Assembly: GCF_003591655.1 (NCBI RefSeq)
Contig: NZ_QVRA01000006.1
Location: forward strand, 1-64,000
Origin: Sphingobium terrigena
Lineage (GTDB): Bacteria > Pseudomonadota > Alphaproteobacteria > Sphingomonadales > Sphingomonadaceae
Direction of reading: 5' to 3'
Length of the DNA stretch: 64,000 nt
This document shows, one piece after another, positions 54,905 through 64,000 of the stretch. A program made the position numbers and the translations under genes. Position 1 is the first letter of the stretch; each line of letters opens with the position of its first letter. The notes under the pieces are model-generated. The model was not told the origin of the DNA, did not search any database, and saw nothing but the letters and a program-made list of their open reading frames with translations.

Positions 54905-55372
54905 ATGGCCGACCATCACCATCATCATCACGAACCCACCGGCACCCGGCTGGCCGACGCCGCGCGCGTCACGCTGGAAGCGCAGAGCGAGCAATGGACG
55001 CCGATGCGCGCGGCCATTTTCGATGCGCTGGCGGCGGAGGAAAAGCCCGCTTCGGCCTATGACATCGCCGATACCGTGTCCAAGGCGCGCGGCAAGCGGG
55101 TCGCGCCCAACAGCGTCTATCGCATCCTTGACCTGTTCGTGACCAACAATATCGCGATGCGGGTCGAAAGCGCCAACGCCTATATCGCCAATGCCCATCC
55201 CGGCTGCCACCATGACTGCATCTTCCTGGTATGCCGCACCTGCAAGCAGGCCACGCACCTTGATGATGACAAGGTCACCAACCAGGTCCGCGCCGTCGCC
55301 GAGCAGGAAGGGTTCAGGCCCGAACGCCCGGTGATAGAGATTTTGGGGATATGCGCCAAATGCGCCGCATAA
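54905..55372 (+). CDS. zur: Fur-family zinc uptake regulator Zur
   Basis: 155 residues. N-terminus is MADHHHHHHEP, a natural run of six His. DNA-binding helix ASAYDIADTVSKARGKRVAPNSVYRILDL. Structural zinc site CRTC and CAKC; regulatory zinc ligands HPGCHHDC. It represses zinc uptake genes when zinc is bound. The Zur call over Fur rests on the CHHDC and the tail; moderate certainty. Confidence 0.88.
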   Translation: MADHHHHHHEPTGTRLADAARVTLEAQSEQWTPMRAAIFDALAAEEKPASAYDIADTVSKARGKRVAPNSVYRILDLFVTNNIAMRVESANAYIANAHPGCHHDCIFLVCRTCKQATHLDDDKVTNQVRAVAEQEGFRPERPVIEILGICAKCAA

Positions 55373-55421
55373 GTGGATCGTTGCGCTTCGTGACGGAACG
55401 GCCTAGCGCCCTGACGAGTCT

Positions 55422-57350
55422 ATGTCTTTCATGAACGATCGCCCCGAAACCCCGTTGCTCGACCAGGTGATCTGGCCGTCCGACCTGCGCGCCCTCAAGC
55501 CGGAGCAGCTGCGGCAGCTCGCCGACGAACTGCGTCAGGAGGTGATCGCCGCCGTCGGCGTCACTGGTGGCCATCTGGGGTCCGGGCTGGGCGTCGTGGA
55601 ACTCACCACCGCCATCCATTATGTGTTCGACACGCCCCGCGACAAGCTGATCTGGGACGTGGGGCATCAATGCTACCCGCACAAAATCCTGACCGGGCGG
55701 CGCGACCGCATCCGCACCCTGCGTCAGGGTGGCGGCCTGTCGGGCTTCACCAAGCGGTCCGAATCCGATTATGACCCGTTCGGCGCGGCGCACAGCTCCA
55801 CATCGATCAGCGCGGCTCTGGGCTTTGCCATCGCCAACAAGATGCAGGATCAGCCAGGCAAGGGCATCGCCGTCATCGGCGATGGCGCCATGTCGGCGGG
55901 CATGGCCTATGAGGCGATGAACAATGCACAGGCGGCGGGCAATCGCCTGATCGTCATTCTGAACGACAATGACATGTCGATCGCCCCGCCCGTCGGTGGC
56001 CTGTCGGGCTATCTCGCGCGGCTCGTGTCCAGCCGCGAATTTCTGGGCCTGCGCGATCTTGCCAAGCGACTGGCGCGCAAGCTGCCCCGCCCGCTCCACA
56101 ATGCCGCGCGCAAGACCGACGAATTTGCCCGCGGTATGGCGATGGGCGGCACCTTGTTCGAGGAATTGGGCTTCTATTATGTCGGCCCGGTCGATGGTCA
56201 TAATCTCGACCAGCTGATCCCGGTGCTGGAAAATGTCCGCGACGCTGCCGAAGGGCCGTGCCTGATCCATGTCGTCACGCAAAAGGGCAAGGGCTATGGT
56301 CCCGCCGAAGCGGCCGACGACAAATATCATGGCGTCCAGAAATTCGACGTCATCACCGGCACCCAGGCCAAGGCTCCCCCCGGCCCGCCCAGCTACACCA
56401 ATGTCTTTGCCCAGGCGCTGATCGCCGAGGCACAGCGCGATCCGACCGTCTGCGCCATCACCGCCGCCATGCCGTCCGGCACCGGTCTCGACAAATTCGC
56501 GACCGCCTTCCCCGACCGCTGCTTTGACGTCGGCATCGCCGAACAACATGCCGTCACCTTCGCCGCCGGCCTCGCCGCGCAAGGAATGCGGCCCTTCTGC
56601 GCGATCTATTCGACCTTCCTGCAACGCGCCTATGATCAGGTTGTCCATGACGTCGCGATCCAGAACCTGCCGGTGCGATTCGCGATCGACCGGGCGGGTC
56701 TCGTCGGCGCGGACGGATCGACCCATGCGGGCAGTTTCGACGTCACCTATCTCGCCACCCTGCCCAATATGGTGGTGATGGCGGCAGCGGACGAGGCGGA
56801 ACTGGTCCACATGACCCATACCGCCGCCTGCCACGACAGCGGTCCGATCGCGTTACGCTACCCGCGCGGCAACGGCACCGGCGTCGATATGCCTGTCGTC
56901 CCTGAGCGCCTTGAAATCGGCAAGGGCCGCATCGTGCGCGACGGGCGGCAGGTCGCCATCCTCTCGCTCGGCACCCGGCTGGAGGAAGCGCTGAAAGCCG
57001 CCGAAGCGCTGGAAGCCCGTGGCCTGTCCACCACCGTCGCCGACCTGCGCTTCGCCAAGCCGCTCGACGAAGCCATGATCCGCCGCCTGCTCACCACCCA
57101 CGAAGTCGCCGTGACGATAGAGGAAGGCGCGATCGGCGGCCTCGGCGCCCATGTGCTGACGCTGGCCAGCGACCTGGGCCTTATCGACAACGGCCTGAAA
57201 CTACGCACCCTGCGCCTGCCGGACGTGTTTCAGGATCAGGACAAGCCCGAAAAACAATATGCCGACGCCCGTCTGGACGCGGATGCCATCATCGACACTG
57301 TGCTGACGGCATTGCGGCATAATAGCGTCGGGACGGAAGCGCGGGCGTAA
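55422..57350 (+). CDS. dxs: 1-deoxy-D-xylulose-5-phosphate synthase
   Basis: 642 residues. First step of the MEP isoprenoid route: pyruvate plus glyceraldehyde-3-phosphate, both of which the Entner-Doudoroff genes make. Segments: [48 protein letters not shown] with NDNDMSI (TPP site), [15 protein letters not shown], and [15 protein letters not shown]. Confidence 0.96.
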   Translation: MSFMNDRPETPLLDQVIWPSDLRALKPEQLRQLADELRQEVIAAVGVTGGHLGSGLGVVELTTAIHYVFDTPRDKLIWDVGHQCYPHKILTGRRDRIRTLRQGGGLSGFTKRSESDYDPFGAAHSSTSISAALGFAIANKMQDQPGKGIAVIGDGAMSAGMAYEAMNNAQAAGNRLIVILNDNDMSIAPPVGGLSGYLARLVSSREFLGLRDLAKRLARKLPRPLHNAARKTDEFARGMAMGGTLFEELGFYYVGPVDGHNLDQLIPVLENVRDAAEGPCLIHVVTQKGKGYGPAEAADDKYHGVQKFDVITGTQAKAPPGPPSYTNVFAQALIAEAQRDPTVCAITAAMPSGTGLDKFATAFPDRCFDVGIAEQHAVTFAAGLAAQGMRPFCAIYSTFLQRAYDQVVHDVAIQNLPVRFAIDRAGLVGADGSTHAGSFDVTYLATLPNMVVMAAADEAELVHMTHTAACHDSGPIALRYPRGNGTGVDMPVVPERLEIGKGRIVRDGRQVAILSLGTRLEEALKAAEALEARGLSTTVADLRFAKPLDEAMIRRLLTTHEVAVTIEEGAIGGLGAHVLTLASDLGLIDNGLKLRTLRLPDVFQDQDKPEKQYADARLDADAIIDTVLTALRHNSVGTEARA

Positions 57351-57405
57351 AATCCTCCCAGTTGGGGGGGAGGGCTATCGCTTATAGAACAATGTCATCC
57401 TTCAT

Positions 57406-57495
57406 CGTCATCCTGAACTTGTTTCAGGATCCATTTATCGTCGCGAACAGCCGCTTTTGGGGCACGATGGATGCTGAAACAAGTTCAGCATGACG
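57406..57495 (-). repeat. Family-B 90-bp palindromic repeat, copy 4 (opposite orientation)
   Basis: 90 bp with ends CGTCATCCTGAACTTG and CAAGTTCAGCATGACG. Centre in the same orientation as copy 3. It fills the dxs / DUF3035 gap. Confidence 0.85.
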
Positions 57496-57564
57496 TTGGA
57501 TGCGAAGGATGTCCCGGTATCCACCACGCAAGAAAAAGGGGCCAATCGGCCCCTTTTCCATTCC

Positions 57565-57981
57565 TTACTGCTGCGGCGTCGCCGCCCTCGCGTCCTGCCC
57601 GTCGCCTTCGGGCGCTGCGATGATGTCGCGTGTCGTCGCACCCTTGTCGACCACTTCGGTGCCGGGATCACCCGCGGTCGAGCGGATGCCCGCCGCTGCA
57701 TTGGCGCGACCGGCGGCGTTCAGCGTTGATGTTTCGGTCGCGCTGCGCTGGGCCGGGCCGCCGAACATCGCTTCCATCGCCGCCTTGCTCGAATCGACCG
57801 CATTGGAAGAAGGCGTGCCGGGCGCGGGCGGGACCAGCGCGAAATCGGGCGGGATCACCAAGGGCGCCTGCCGCGACACCGCGAATTCATCGGGGCGTTC
57901 ACGGTTGAACAGGCCACCGCCGCCGCCACAGGCCGACAGGGTGGAGAGCAGACCGGCGGCAAGGATCAGTTTAAGCTTCAC
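57565..57981 (-). CDS. DUF3035 lipoprotein
   Basis: 138 residues. Signal MKLKLILAAGLLSTLSAC with a lipobox LSAC, followed by GGGGG and RPDEFAVSRQAPLVIPPDFALVPPAPG, the DUF3035 mark. Probably outer-membrane associated. Its start overlaps the lspA stop by 4 nt, so it is made together with the lipoprotein signal peptidase. Confidence 0.9.
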   Translation of the reverse strand: MKLKLILAAGLLSTLSACGGGGGLFNRERPDEFAVSRQAPLVIPPDFALVPPAPGTPSSNAVDSSKAAMEAMFGGPAQRSATETSTLNAAGRANAAAGIRSTAGDPGTEVVDKGATTRDIIAAPEGDGQDARAATPQQ

Positions 57982-58493
57982 TTCAAAGTCTCCGTATTTG
58001 CGCCCTTGTCGCGCAGCAGCAACGCGCGCGCAAGCAGGATCAGCACGCCGATGGTGATGGCTGCGTCAGCCAGGTTGAAAATCAGGAAGGGCCGCCATTC
58101 GCCAAAATGCAGATCCGCATAATCAACGACATAGCCCAGCCTGATCCGGTCGACGATATTGCCGATCGCCCCGCCCAGCACCAGCCCCAGCGCCGCGACA
58201 TCCTGCCGTGCCTTTTCGCGCCACATCCACACACCGACAAAGCCAGCGATCAAGATGGTCATCCCCACCAGCGCCCAGCGCATCAGGTCGGTATCGGCAT
58301 GAAAAAAGCCCATCGACACCCCTCGATTTTCCAGCCAGCGCAGGCGAAAGATCGGCAAAATCTCGATACCCGTCTCCGCCCGGCTTTTCAGCGCCAGCGG
58401 ATAGGTAACGGCATATTTGATCAGCTGGTCGAGCGCCAACGTCACGATCGCGACGGTCAGCCCCAGCGGGCGGTGGTTGATAGGGGTGGGCAT
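57978..58493 (-). CDS. lspA: Lipoprotein signal peptidase
   Basis: 171 residues, four helices. Catalytic Asp regions: GGAIGNIVDRI and VVDYADLHFGEWRPFLIFNLADAAI. It cleaves lipoprotein signal peptides, including that of the next gene. Confidence 0.95.
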   Translation of the reverse strand: MPTPINHRPLGLTVAIVTLALDQLIKYAVTYPLALKSRAETGIEILPIFRLRWLENRGVSMGFFHADTDLMRWALVGMTILIAGFVGVWMWREKARQDVAALGLVLGGAIGNIVDRIRLGYVVDYADLHFGEWRPFLIFNLADAAITIGVLILLARALLLRDKGANTETLK

Positions 58494-58522
58494 GGTTCTG
58501 TTATCTCAGCCTTATAAGATGA

Positions 58523-58619
58523 CGTCATCCTGAACTTGTTTCAGGATCCATTCGCCCAACGCTCCGAACGTCATCGCAACGGTTGCGCCAATGGATCCCG
58601 GATCAAGTCCGGGATGACG
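58523..58619. repeat. Chimeric repeat: family-B left arm, family-A right arm
   Basis: 97 bp. The left end is CGTCATCCTGAACTTG (B), the right end is CGGATCAAGTCCGGGATGACG (A). Between lspA and ileS. Confidence 0.7.
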
Positions 58620-58636
58620 AGATTTTGCGACAGCCC

Positions 58637-61600
58637 TTATACCTTCACCACGTCATCGCACCGGTCGCACAATGCGCCATCCTCGGCAACTTCGGGCAGC
58701 AACCGCCAGCAGCGCCCGCATTTATGCCACTCGCTCGGGCGGACGCTGATGCCGTCGCCCTCGCCCATGGTCACCCGCGCGACGATTGCGACTTCGGCGA
58801 AATCCACGTCGCCCACGGCCAGCACCTGCCCCATGGTGACGTCGGCCTCCAGGCTGGAGCGAACGATCTTCTCGCGCCGCAACGGCTCGATCGCCTCGTT
58901 CACCTGTTCGCGCTGGCTGCGCAGCTCGGTCCATTTTTCGTCCAGATGCGCGTTGATCCAGTGACGGTCGATCTCCGGCCATTCCAGAAAATGCACGCTT
59001 TCCTCGTCACTTGGGAATCGGCTTTGCCATACTTCCTCGGCGGTGAAGGGGATGATCGGCGCGGCATAGCGGACCAGCGCGTGGAACAGCGTATCGAGCA
59101 AAGTGCGATAGGCGCGGCGCTTGGGGTCCGACGGCGCGTCGCAATAGAGGCAGTCCTTGCGGATGTCGAAGAAGAAGGCCGACAGGTCGCTATTGGCGAA
59201 ATCGAACAGCGCGCGAGTGTAGCGGCTGAATTCCAGCCAATTGTCGCTGCCCGCCGCCTTGTCCACGACCGACCGCAACTCCGCATCCAGCACCGCCAGC
59301 CGGTGGAGCATATAGCGCTCCAGCTCCGGCATTTCGGCGTAAGACACCGCTTCTGCCTCTTCATCATAATCGGCAAGAGCGCCCAGCATGTAACGGAATG
59401 TATTGCGCAATTTGCGATAGGCATCGGACGATCCGGCCAGCACTTCCTTGCCGATGCGCACGTCATCGAAATAGTCGGTGCTGGCGACCCAGACGCGCAA
59501 TATGTCCGCGCCGCTTTCGCCCATGATCTTGAGCGGATCGACCACATTGCCCAGCGACTTGGACATTTTCCGGCCCGTCCCGTCGAGCGCGAAGCCATGG
59601 GTCAGCACCGCGTCATAGGGCGCACGCCCGCGCGTGCCGCTGGATTCGAGCAAAGATGACTGGAACCAGCCGCGATGCTGGTCCGACCCTTCCAGATAGA
59701 GGTCCGCGCGCACGCCCTCGCCATAGCGGGCCTCCACCACGAAACTGTGGGTCGACCCTGAATCGAACCACACGTCGAGAATGTCGGTCACGACCTCATA
59801 GTCGTTGAGGTCGTAATCCGGCCCCAGCAACGCCTGATGATCCGCCGCGAACCAGGCATCCGCCCCCGCGCCCTTGAACGCGTCGATGATCCGGGCATTG
59901 ACTGCCGGATCAACCAGATATTGCCCACTCTTGCGATGGACATAGAGCGCGATCGGCACGCCCCAGGCCCGCTGGCGGCTGATCACCCAGTCAGGGCGAT
60001 CGCTAACCATCGCATTGATCCGGTTCCGCGACCGCTCCGGCACCCAGCGGGTGTTGGCGATAGCATCGAGCGCCACGCCGCGCAGCGTCGGGCCGTTGCC
60101 CTTAATGCCCTCCCCCTCCAGGGGGAGGGTTGGGTGAGGGTGTGCCACGTCGATAGCGGGACGCTCGGCTCCGCCTCGCTCCCTCTCTCCCCAACCCTCT
60201 CCCCGCCGGGGAGAGGGAGCAGTGGGCTTGTCCATGGGGATGAACCATTGCGGGGTGCAGCGATAGATGATCCGCGCCTTGGACCGCCAGCTATGGGGAT
60301 AGCTATGCTTGAACTCGCTGGCCGACAGCAGCGCGCCAGCCGCGCGCAGGTCGCTACAGATCGGGCCGTCCGCGCCGTTGAACTTGGTGTTGATGACGCT
60401 GCCCTGCCCCGGCAGCCATTCCCAATCATCGCGATAGAAACCCGCATCATTGACCGCAAACACCGGATCGATCCCCAGCGCCTTGCACGCAATGAAATCC
60501 TCCTCGCCATGGTCGGGCGCCATATGGACGAGACCGGTGCCCGCGTCGGTCGTGACATGGTCGGCGGGAAGGAAAGGACGGGGACGATCGAAGAAGCCCA
60601 GAACTTCGTCACCCCGGACTTGATCCGGGGTCCCGCTGCCTTCGCCGCGTTCGGAAGAAGAAGCGGGATCCCGGCTTTCGCCGGGATGACGGAGGGATTT
60701 GGCCATAGGATGACGCGCGATGGCTCCAGCAAGGTCTTTTCCAGTGCCACGCCAAAGCGGCTTAAACAAATCGTCCGGTACAAAAGCGGCGCGCGCGCGA
60801 ACATCGTCAAAGAGCTTAGCCGCAACCAAAATGACGCCATCCCAAACGCGACGGAGGTTCTCAGTCGTAGATGGCAGCGTCTTGTCTATCAGTTCAAACT
60901 GCTGAACTCGATGAGCGACATACTCAATCCCCTCCCCAAACGCGATCGCCTGGTTCACCGGGATCGTCCAGGGCGTCGTCGTCCAGATCACCGCATAAGC
61001 GCCAACCAGCTCCGGCGCGTTCGGCGCGTCCACAATCTCAAACGCCACGTCGATCTGCGTCGACGTCACATCCTCATATTCCACCTCAGCCTCGGCCAGC
61101 GCGGTTTTTTCGACCGGGGACCACATCACCGGCTTGGCCCCGCGATACAGCTGGCCGCTCTCCGCGAATTTGAGCAATTCGCCGACGATCGTCGCCTCGG
61201 CATCGAACTTCATCGTGAGGTACGGATCGGCCCAGTCGCCCATCACGCCCAGACGCTTGAACTGCTCCTTCTGCACGCCCACCCATTTGTCGGCATAGGC
61301 GCGGCACTGGGCGCGGAATTCGGCGGCGGGCACCTCGTCCTTGTTCAGCTTCTTCTTGCGATATTCCTCCTCGATCTTCCATTCGATCGGCAGGCCGTGG
61401 CAATCCCAGCCCGGCACATAGGGCGCATCCTTGCCCAGCAGGGATTGCGACCGGACGATGATGTCCTTGAGCACCTTGTTCATCGCATGGCCCATATGGA
61501 TGTCGCCATTGGCGTAGGGCGGGCCGTCATGCAGGATGAAGCGCTCGCGCCCCTTGCGCCGCTCGCGCAGCCGGTCATACAGACCCATCGCCTCCCACTT

Positions 61601-61699
61601 CGCCGCGATCGCGGGTTCCTTGCTCGACAGGCCGGCCTTCATCGGAAAGTCGGTGACGGGCAGGAAAACGGTGGACTTATAGTCAGGTGCGTCGGTCAT
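58637..61699 (-). CDS. ileS: Isoleucyl-tRNA synthetase with two in-frame repeat insertions
   Basis: 1020 residues, longer than the roughly 950-980 expected. It charges tRNA-Ile. Class I marks: PPYANGDIHMGHAM (HIGH) and GRKMSKSLGN (KMSKS); C-terminal zinc CGRC...CDRC. Residues about 337-365 (RHPGESRDP...) are the translation of a family-A repeat at 60607-60691. Residues about 495-531 (RRGEGWGERERG...) are a family-C repeat at 60108-60218. Both lie between well conserved segments, in or next to the editing domain, and keep the frame. The motifs needed for activity are intact. Confidence 0.95.
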   Translation of the reverse strand: MTDAPDYKSTVFLPVTDFPMKAGLSSKEPAIAAKWEAMGLYDRLRERRKGRERFILHDGPPYANGDIHMGHAMNKVLKDIIVRSQSLLGKDAPYVPGWDCHGLPIEWKIEEEYRKKKLNKDEVPAAEFRAQCRAYADKWVGVQKEQFKRLGVMGDWADPYLTMKFDAEATIVGELLKFAESGQLYRGAKPVMWSPVEKTALAEAEVEYEDVTSTQIDVAFEIVDAPNAPELVGAYAVIWTTTPWTIPVNQAIAFGEGIEYVAHRVQQFELIDKTLPSTTENLRRVWDGVILVAAKLFDDVRARAAFVPDDLFKPLWRGTGKDLAGAIARHPMAKSLRHPGESRDPASSSERGEGSGTPDQVRGDEVLGFFDRPRPFLPADHVTTDAGTGLVHMAPDHGEEDFIACKALGIDPVFAVNDAGFYRDDWEWLPGQGSVINTKFNGADGPICSDLRAAGALLSASEFKHSYPHSWRSKARIIYRCTPQWFIPMDKPTAPSPRRGEGWGERERGGAERPAIDVAHPHPTLPLEGEGIKGNGPTLRGVALDAIANTRWVPERSRNRINAMVSDRPDWVISRQRAWGVPIALYVHRKSGQYLVDPAVNARIIDAFKGAGADAWFAADHQALLGPDYDLNDYEVVTDILDVWFDSGSTHSFVVEARYGEGVRADLYLEGSDQHRGWFQSSLLESSGTRGRAPYDAVLTHGFALDGTGRKMSKSLGNVVDPLKIMGESGADILRVWVASTDYFDDVRIGKEVLAGSSDAYRKLRNTFRYMLGALADYDEEAEAVSYAEMPELERYMLHRLAVLDAELRSVVDKAAGSDNWLEFSRYTRALFDFANSDLSAFFFDIRKDCLYCDAPSDPKRRAYRTLLDTLFHALVRYAAPIIPFTAEEVWQSRFPSDEESVHFLEWPEIDRHWINAHLDEKWTELRSQREQVNEAIEPLRREKIVRSSLEADVTMGQVLAVGDVDFAEVAIVARVTMGEGDGISVRPSEWHKCGRCWRLLPEVAEDGALCDRCDDVVKV
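60108..60218. repeat. Family-C repeat inside ileS
   Basis: Arms CCCTCCCCCTCCAGGGGGAGGG and CTCTCCCCGCCGGGGAGAG. It is flanked by the conserved FIPMDKP and LRGVALDAIANTRWVP coding segments. Confidence 0.85.
60607..60691. repeat. Family-A repeat inside ileS
   Basis: 85 bp. Arms CGTCACCCCGGACTTGATCC and CGGCTTTCGCCGGGATGACG. Located between the codons for ARHPM and LGFFDRPRPF. Confidence 0.85.
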
Positions 61700-61723
61700 A
61701 TTGGGTCCGGTATCTGCTAATGA

Positions 61724-61821
61724 CCGTTCGCCCTGAGCGAAGTCGAAGGGCTCGACCGACCGATAGGGAGGTCACTTCGCTCCGCTCAGTGGAAGGCTTC
61801 GACTTCGCTCAGCCCGAACGG
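61724..61821. repeat. Family-D palindromic repeat, copy 1
   Basis: About 98 bp. CCGTTCGCCCTGAGCGAAGTCGAAGG at the left and CTTCGACTTCGCTCAGCCCGAACGG at the right form long imperfect inverted arms. Between ribF and ileS. Confidence 0.8.
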
Positions 61822-61840
61822 GTGAGAAAACAAGCCGCCA

Positions 61841-62782
61841 TTAGGCGACGTAAGGCGTTCCCGCAAGGATTTGCCGCGCATCGTCACAGTCTCGCGCGAT
61901 CCCCGCCATCAACGCATCCAGCCCATCATATTTCAGCTCGCCATGCAGAAACGCGATCAGCTGCACGGCAATGCACTGGTCATACAGGCTCTCGGCAAAG
62001 TCGAAGAAATGCGGCTCCAGCAATTCCTTGGGCGGGTCGAAGGTCGGGCGGATACCCAGATTCGCCGCGCCGTCAAGCACCCGCCCGTCGGGCAAAATCC
62101 CGCGCACCGCATAAATGCCATAGGCCGGGCGCAAATAGCTGCCCATATCGACATTAGCGGTGGGGAAACCGATCGTCCGACCCAATTTGTCGCCATGCTG
62201 CACTGCGCCTTCGATCGTGAAGGGCCGGGTCAGCAGCCGGGTCGCGGTCGCGCAATCGCCCGCCTGCAACGCCGCGCGAATGCGGCTGGATGAAATCACT
62301 GCCCCGTCGGCATCGGTCACGGGCGCCACCGCCTGCGCCCACATGCCCCATGGCGCGCCCAGTTCGGACAAAAGCGCCACCGATCCGGCCCGCCCCTTGC
62401 CAAAGGTGAAGTCCTGCCCCGTCACCACCCCGGCCACGGCCATATCGACGGCCAGCAGGCGCACGAACGCCGCCGGATCGAGCGCGGCCAGTTCCGGGGT
62501 AAAGGCAAACACCATCATCGCGTCCGCCCCGGCGGCGGCGAACAAAGCCTGCCGCTGGTCGAGCGTGGTGAGGCGAAAATGCGGCGTATCGGGCCGGAAC
62601 AGCCGCATCGGATGGGGATCGAATGTCGCGACGATGACGGGACGCCCCTCCGCACTGGCGCGGTCTATCGCATGGCCGACCACGGCCTGATGCCCGGCGT
62701 GAAACCCGTCAAAATTGCCCAGCGCCATGATGGCCCCGCGCAAATGCGCCGGGACCGGGGCGCCGCTTGTCAGCCGCTCCAT
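61841..62782 (-). CDS. ribF: Bifunctional riboflavin kinase / FAD synthetase
   Basis: 313 residues from ATG 62782. It makes FMN and FAD. N-terminal nucleotidyl transferase MALGNFDGFHAGHQAVV and TFDPHP; C-terminal kinase GRTIGFPTANVD and NLGIRPTFDPPKELLEPHFFDF. The longer frame to 62887 is translation of a family-D repeat, so it is rejected. Confidence 0.93.
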   Translation of the reverse strand: MERLTSGAPVPAHLRGAIMALGNFDGFHAGHQAVVGHAIDRASAEGRPVIVATFDPHPMRLFRPDTPHFRLTTLDQRQALFAAAGADAMMVFAFTPELAALDPAAFVRLLAVDMAVAGVVTGQDFTFGKGRAGSVALLSELGAPWGMWAQAVAPVTDADGAVISSSRIRAALQAGDCATATRLLTRPFTIEGAVQHGDKLGRTIGFPTANVDMGSYLRPAYGIYAVRGILPDGRVLDGAANLGIRPTFDPPKELLEPHFFDFAESLYDQCIAVQLIAFLHGELKYDGLDALMAGIARDCDDARQILAGTPYVA

Positions 62783-62836
62783 GGCGCGGCCTATAGGGGG
62801 GTGGCGACGGCGTGGCAATGCGGCATGACTACTCCT

Positions 62837-62934
62837 CCGTTCGCCCTGAGCGAAGTCGAAGGGCCATGCCGAGCGGAGGCGAGGCACTTCGGCTTCGCTC
62901 AGTGGAGGGCTTCGACTTCGCTCAGCCCGAACGG
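62837..62934. repeat. Family-D palindromic repeat, copy 2
   Basis: 98 bp with the same ends as copy 1. Between folA and ribF. Confidence 0.8.
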
Positions 62935-62938
62935 ATAA

Positions 62939-63442
<504 letters not shown>

Positions 63443-63451
63443 TCACCCAAT

Positions 63452-63540
63452 CGTCATTCCCGCGTAGGCGGGAACCCATCTCCCAACCCAACCACCGGCG
63501 CAATGGCAGGAGATGGATCCCCGCCTGCGCGGGGATGACG
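63452..63540. repeat. Family-A palindromic repeat
   Basis: 89 bp. Arms CGTCATTCCCGCGTAGGCGG and CCGCCTGCGCGGGGATGACG. Between purK and folA. Confidence 0.8.
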
Positions 63541-63570
63541 AAGATGTGAAAGGCAACCTTGCCTGAAAAC

Positions 63571-64000
63571 TCACAGCACCAGCCGCGTCACATGCCCCAT
63601 CTTGCGCCCCGGCCGCGCTTCATGCTTGCCATAGAGGTGCAGATGGTTGGCCGGGTCGGACAGGATCGCCAGCCAGTCATGCGCGGCATCGCCGATCAGG
63701 TTGCGCATCTCCACCCGCCGCGCCGCCAGCGCAGTGTCGCCCAGCGGCAGGCCGCAAATCGCGCGGACATGATTTTCAAACTGGCTCGTCAGCGCGCCCT
63801 CGATCGTGCCGTGACCGCTATTATGGACGCGCGGCGCCATTTCGTTGAACACCGGTCCGTCGGCGCTGGCGAAAAATTCGCAGGTCAGCACGCCGACATA
63901 GTCCAGCGCATCGGCAATCTTGCGCGCCAATGCGCGCGCGGCTGGCACCTGCCCCTCGATCAGCGGCCCGGCGGGCGCGATCGACGTGTCGAGGATACCG
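63571..64000 (-). CDS. purK: N5-carboxyaminoimidazole ribonucleotide synthase, C-terminal part (runs off window)
   Basis: The frame continues past the window edge; about 143 codons are visible. It begins GILDTSIAPAGPLIEGQ and continues DALDYVGVLTCEFFASADGPVFNEMAPRVHNSGHGTIEG, the ATP-grasp metal site and substrate loop of PurK. It ends LYGKHEARPGRKMGHVTRL, the usual PurK tail. It carboxylates AIR in purine synthesis. Confidence 0.94.
   Translation of the reverse strand, partial: GILDTSIAPAGPLIEGQVPAARALARKIADALDYVGVLTCEFFASADGPVFNEMAPRVHNSGHGTIEGALTSQFENHVRAICGLPLGDTALAARRVEMRNLIGDAAHDWLAILSDPANHLHLYGKHEARPGRKMGHVTRLVL

Noticed and set aside
59837..61720. 627-codon plus-strand frame
   Set aside because: Shadow of ileS.
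62782..62887. N-terminal extension of ribF
   Set aside because: It contains translation of a family-D repeat and lacks a good ribosome site; the ATG at 62782 starts the conserved domain.

Overview
The window reads as chromosome of a sphingomonad-type alphaproteobacterium (Sphingobium, Sphingomonas or a relative). It is GC-rich, carries a contiguous Entner-Doudoroff cluster (zwf-edd-glk-eda), has typical alphaproteobacterial housekeeping genes (DUF2794, DUF3035, a CysE-like acetyltransferase, OxyR, Zur), and is dense in short palindromic intergenic repeats. The assignment is inferred from protein resemblance and gene order, not from a search.

Positions 1-20778 look like an integrated mobilizable element whose left end lies outside the window. 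It begins with the end of an IS3-family insertion sequence, then an ardA antirestriction gene and an XRE repressor/ImmA-IrrE protease pair. Divergent from the pair is a four-gene ubiquitin-like conjugation operon: Ubl, E2-like, JAMM-E1 fusion and DUF6527. The two units share a compact operator with mirrored promoters, and the Ubl operon ends in an 18-bp terminator. Next come zinc-ribbon genes, a VirD4-like coupling ATPase, a structured oriT-like segment and a MOBQ relaxase. After these are an orphan prepilin, a tyrosine recombinase, a candidate defence nuclease, a solitary DNA methyltransferase and several unknown genes. The right end has a complete tRNA-Leu(CAA), a full-length tyrosine integrase, and the severed 5' half of a different tRNA-Leu(CAA) copy. 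This suggests the element split the host tRNA in its anticodon loop and brought a replacement.

From about 20.8 kb onward the sequence is chromosomal. zwf-edd-glk-eda (21.0-26.0 kb) turn glucose into pyruvate and glyceraldehyde-3-phosphate, and a KDG kinase at 35.4-36.3 kb feeds the same pathway. Other genes are a gamma-carbonic anhydrase, hemB, a BglII/BstYI-like restriction enzyme with an MT-A70 methyltransferase, an M28 peptidase, two overlapping GIN-domain paralogues, dapB, nth, tRNA-Arg(CCG), a double-PAS hybrid kinase, a hydrolase and a nitronate monooxygenase. These are followed by cysE, a TauE/SafE permease, oxyR, moaE-moaD-pgsA, an LplT-like transporter, a class A PBP, a YhiN-like flavoprotein, a YaiI-like protein, a NifU-like protein, a CPA2 antiporter, DUF423, zur, dxs, a DUF3035 lipoprotein, lspA, ileS, ribF, folA and the end of purK.

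The most notable points are: (1) the ubiquitin-like operon, whose E2-like protein has no cysteine at all, under apparent prophage-style XRE/ImmA control; (2) the tRNA-Leu replacement at the island boundary; (3) two palindromic repeats inserted in frame inside ileS; (4) a 90-bp repeat present four times in both orientations.
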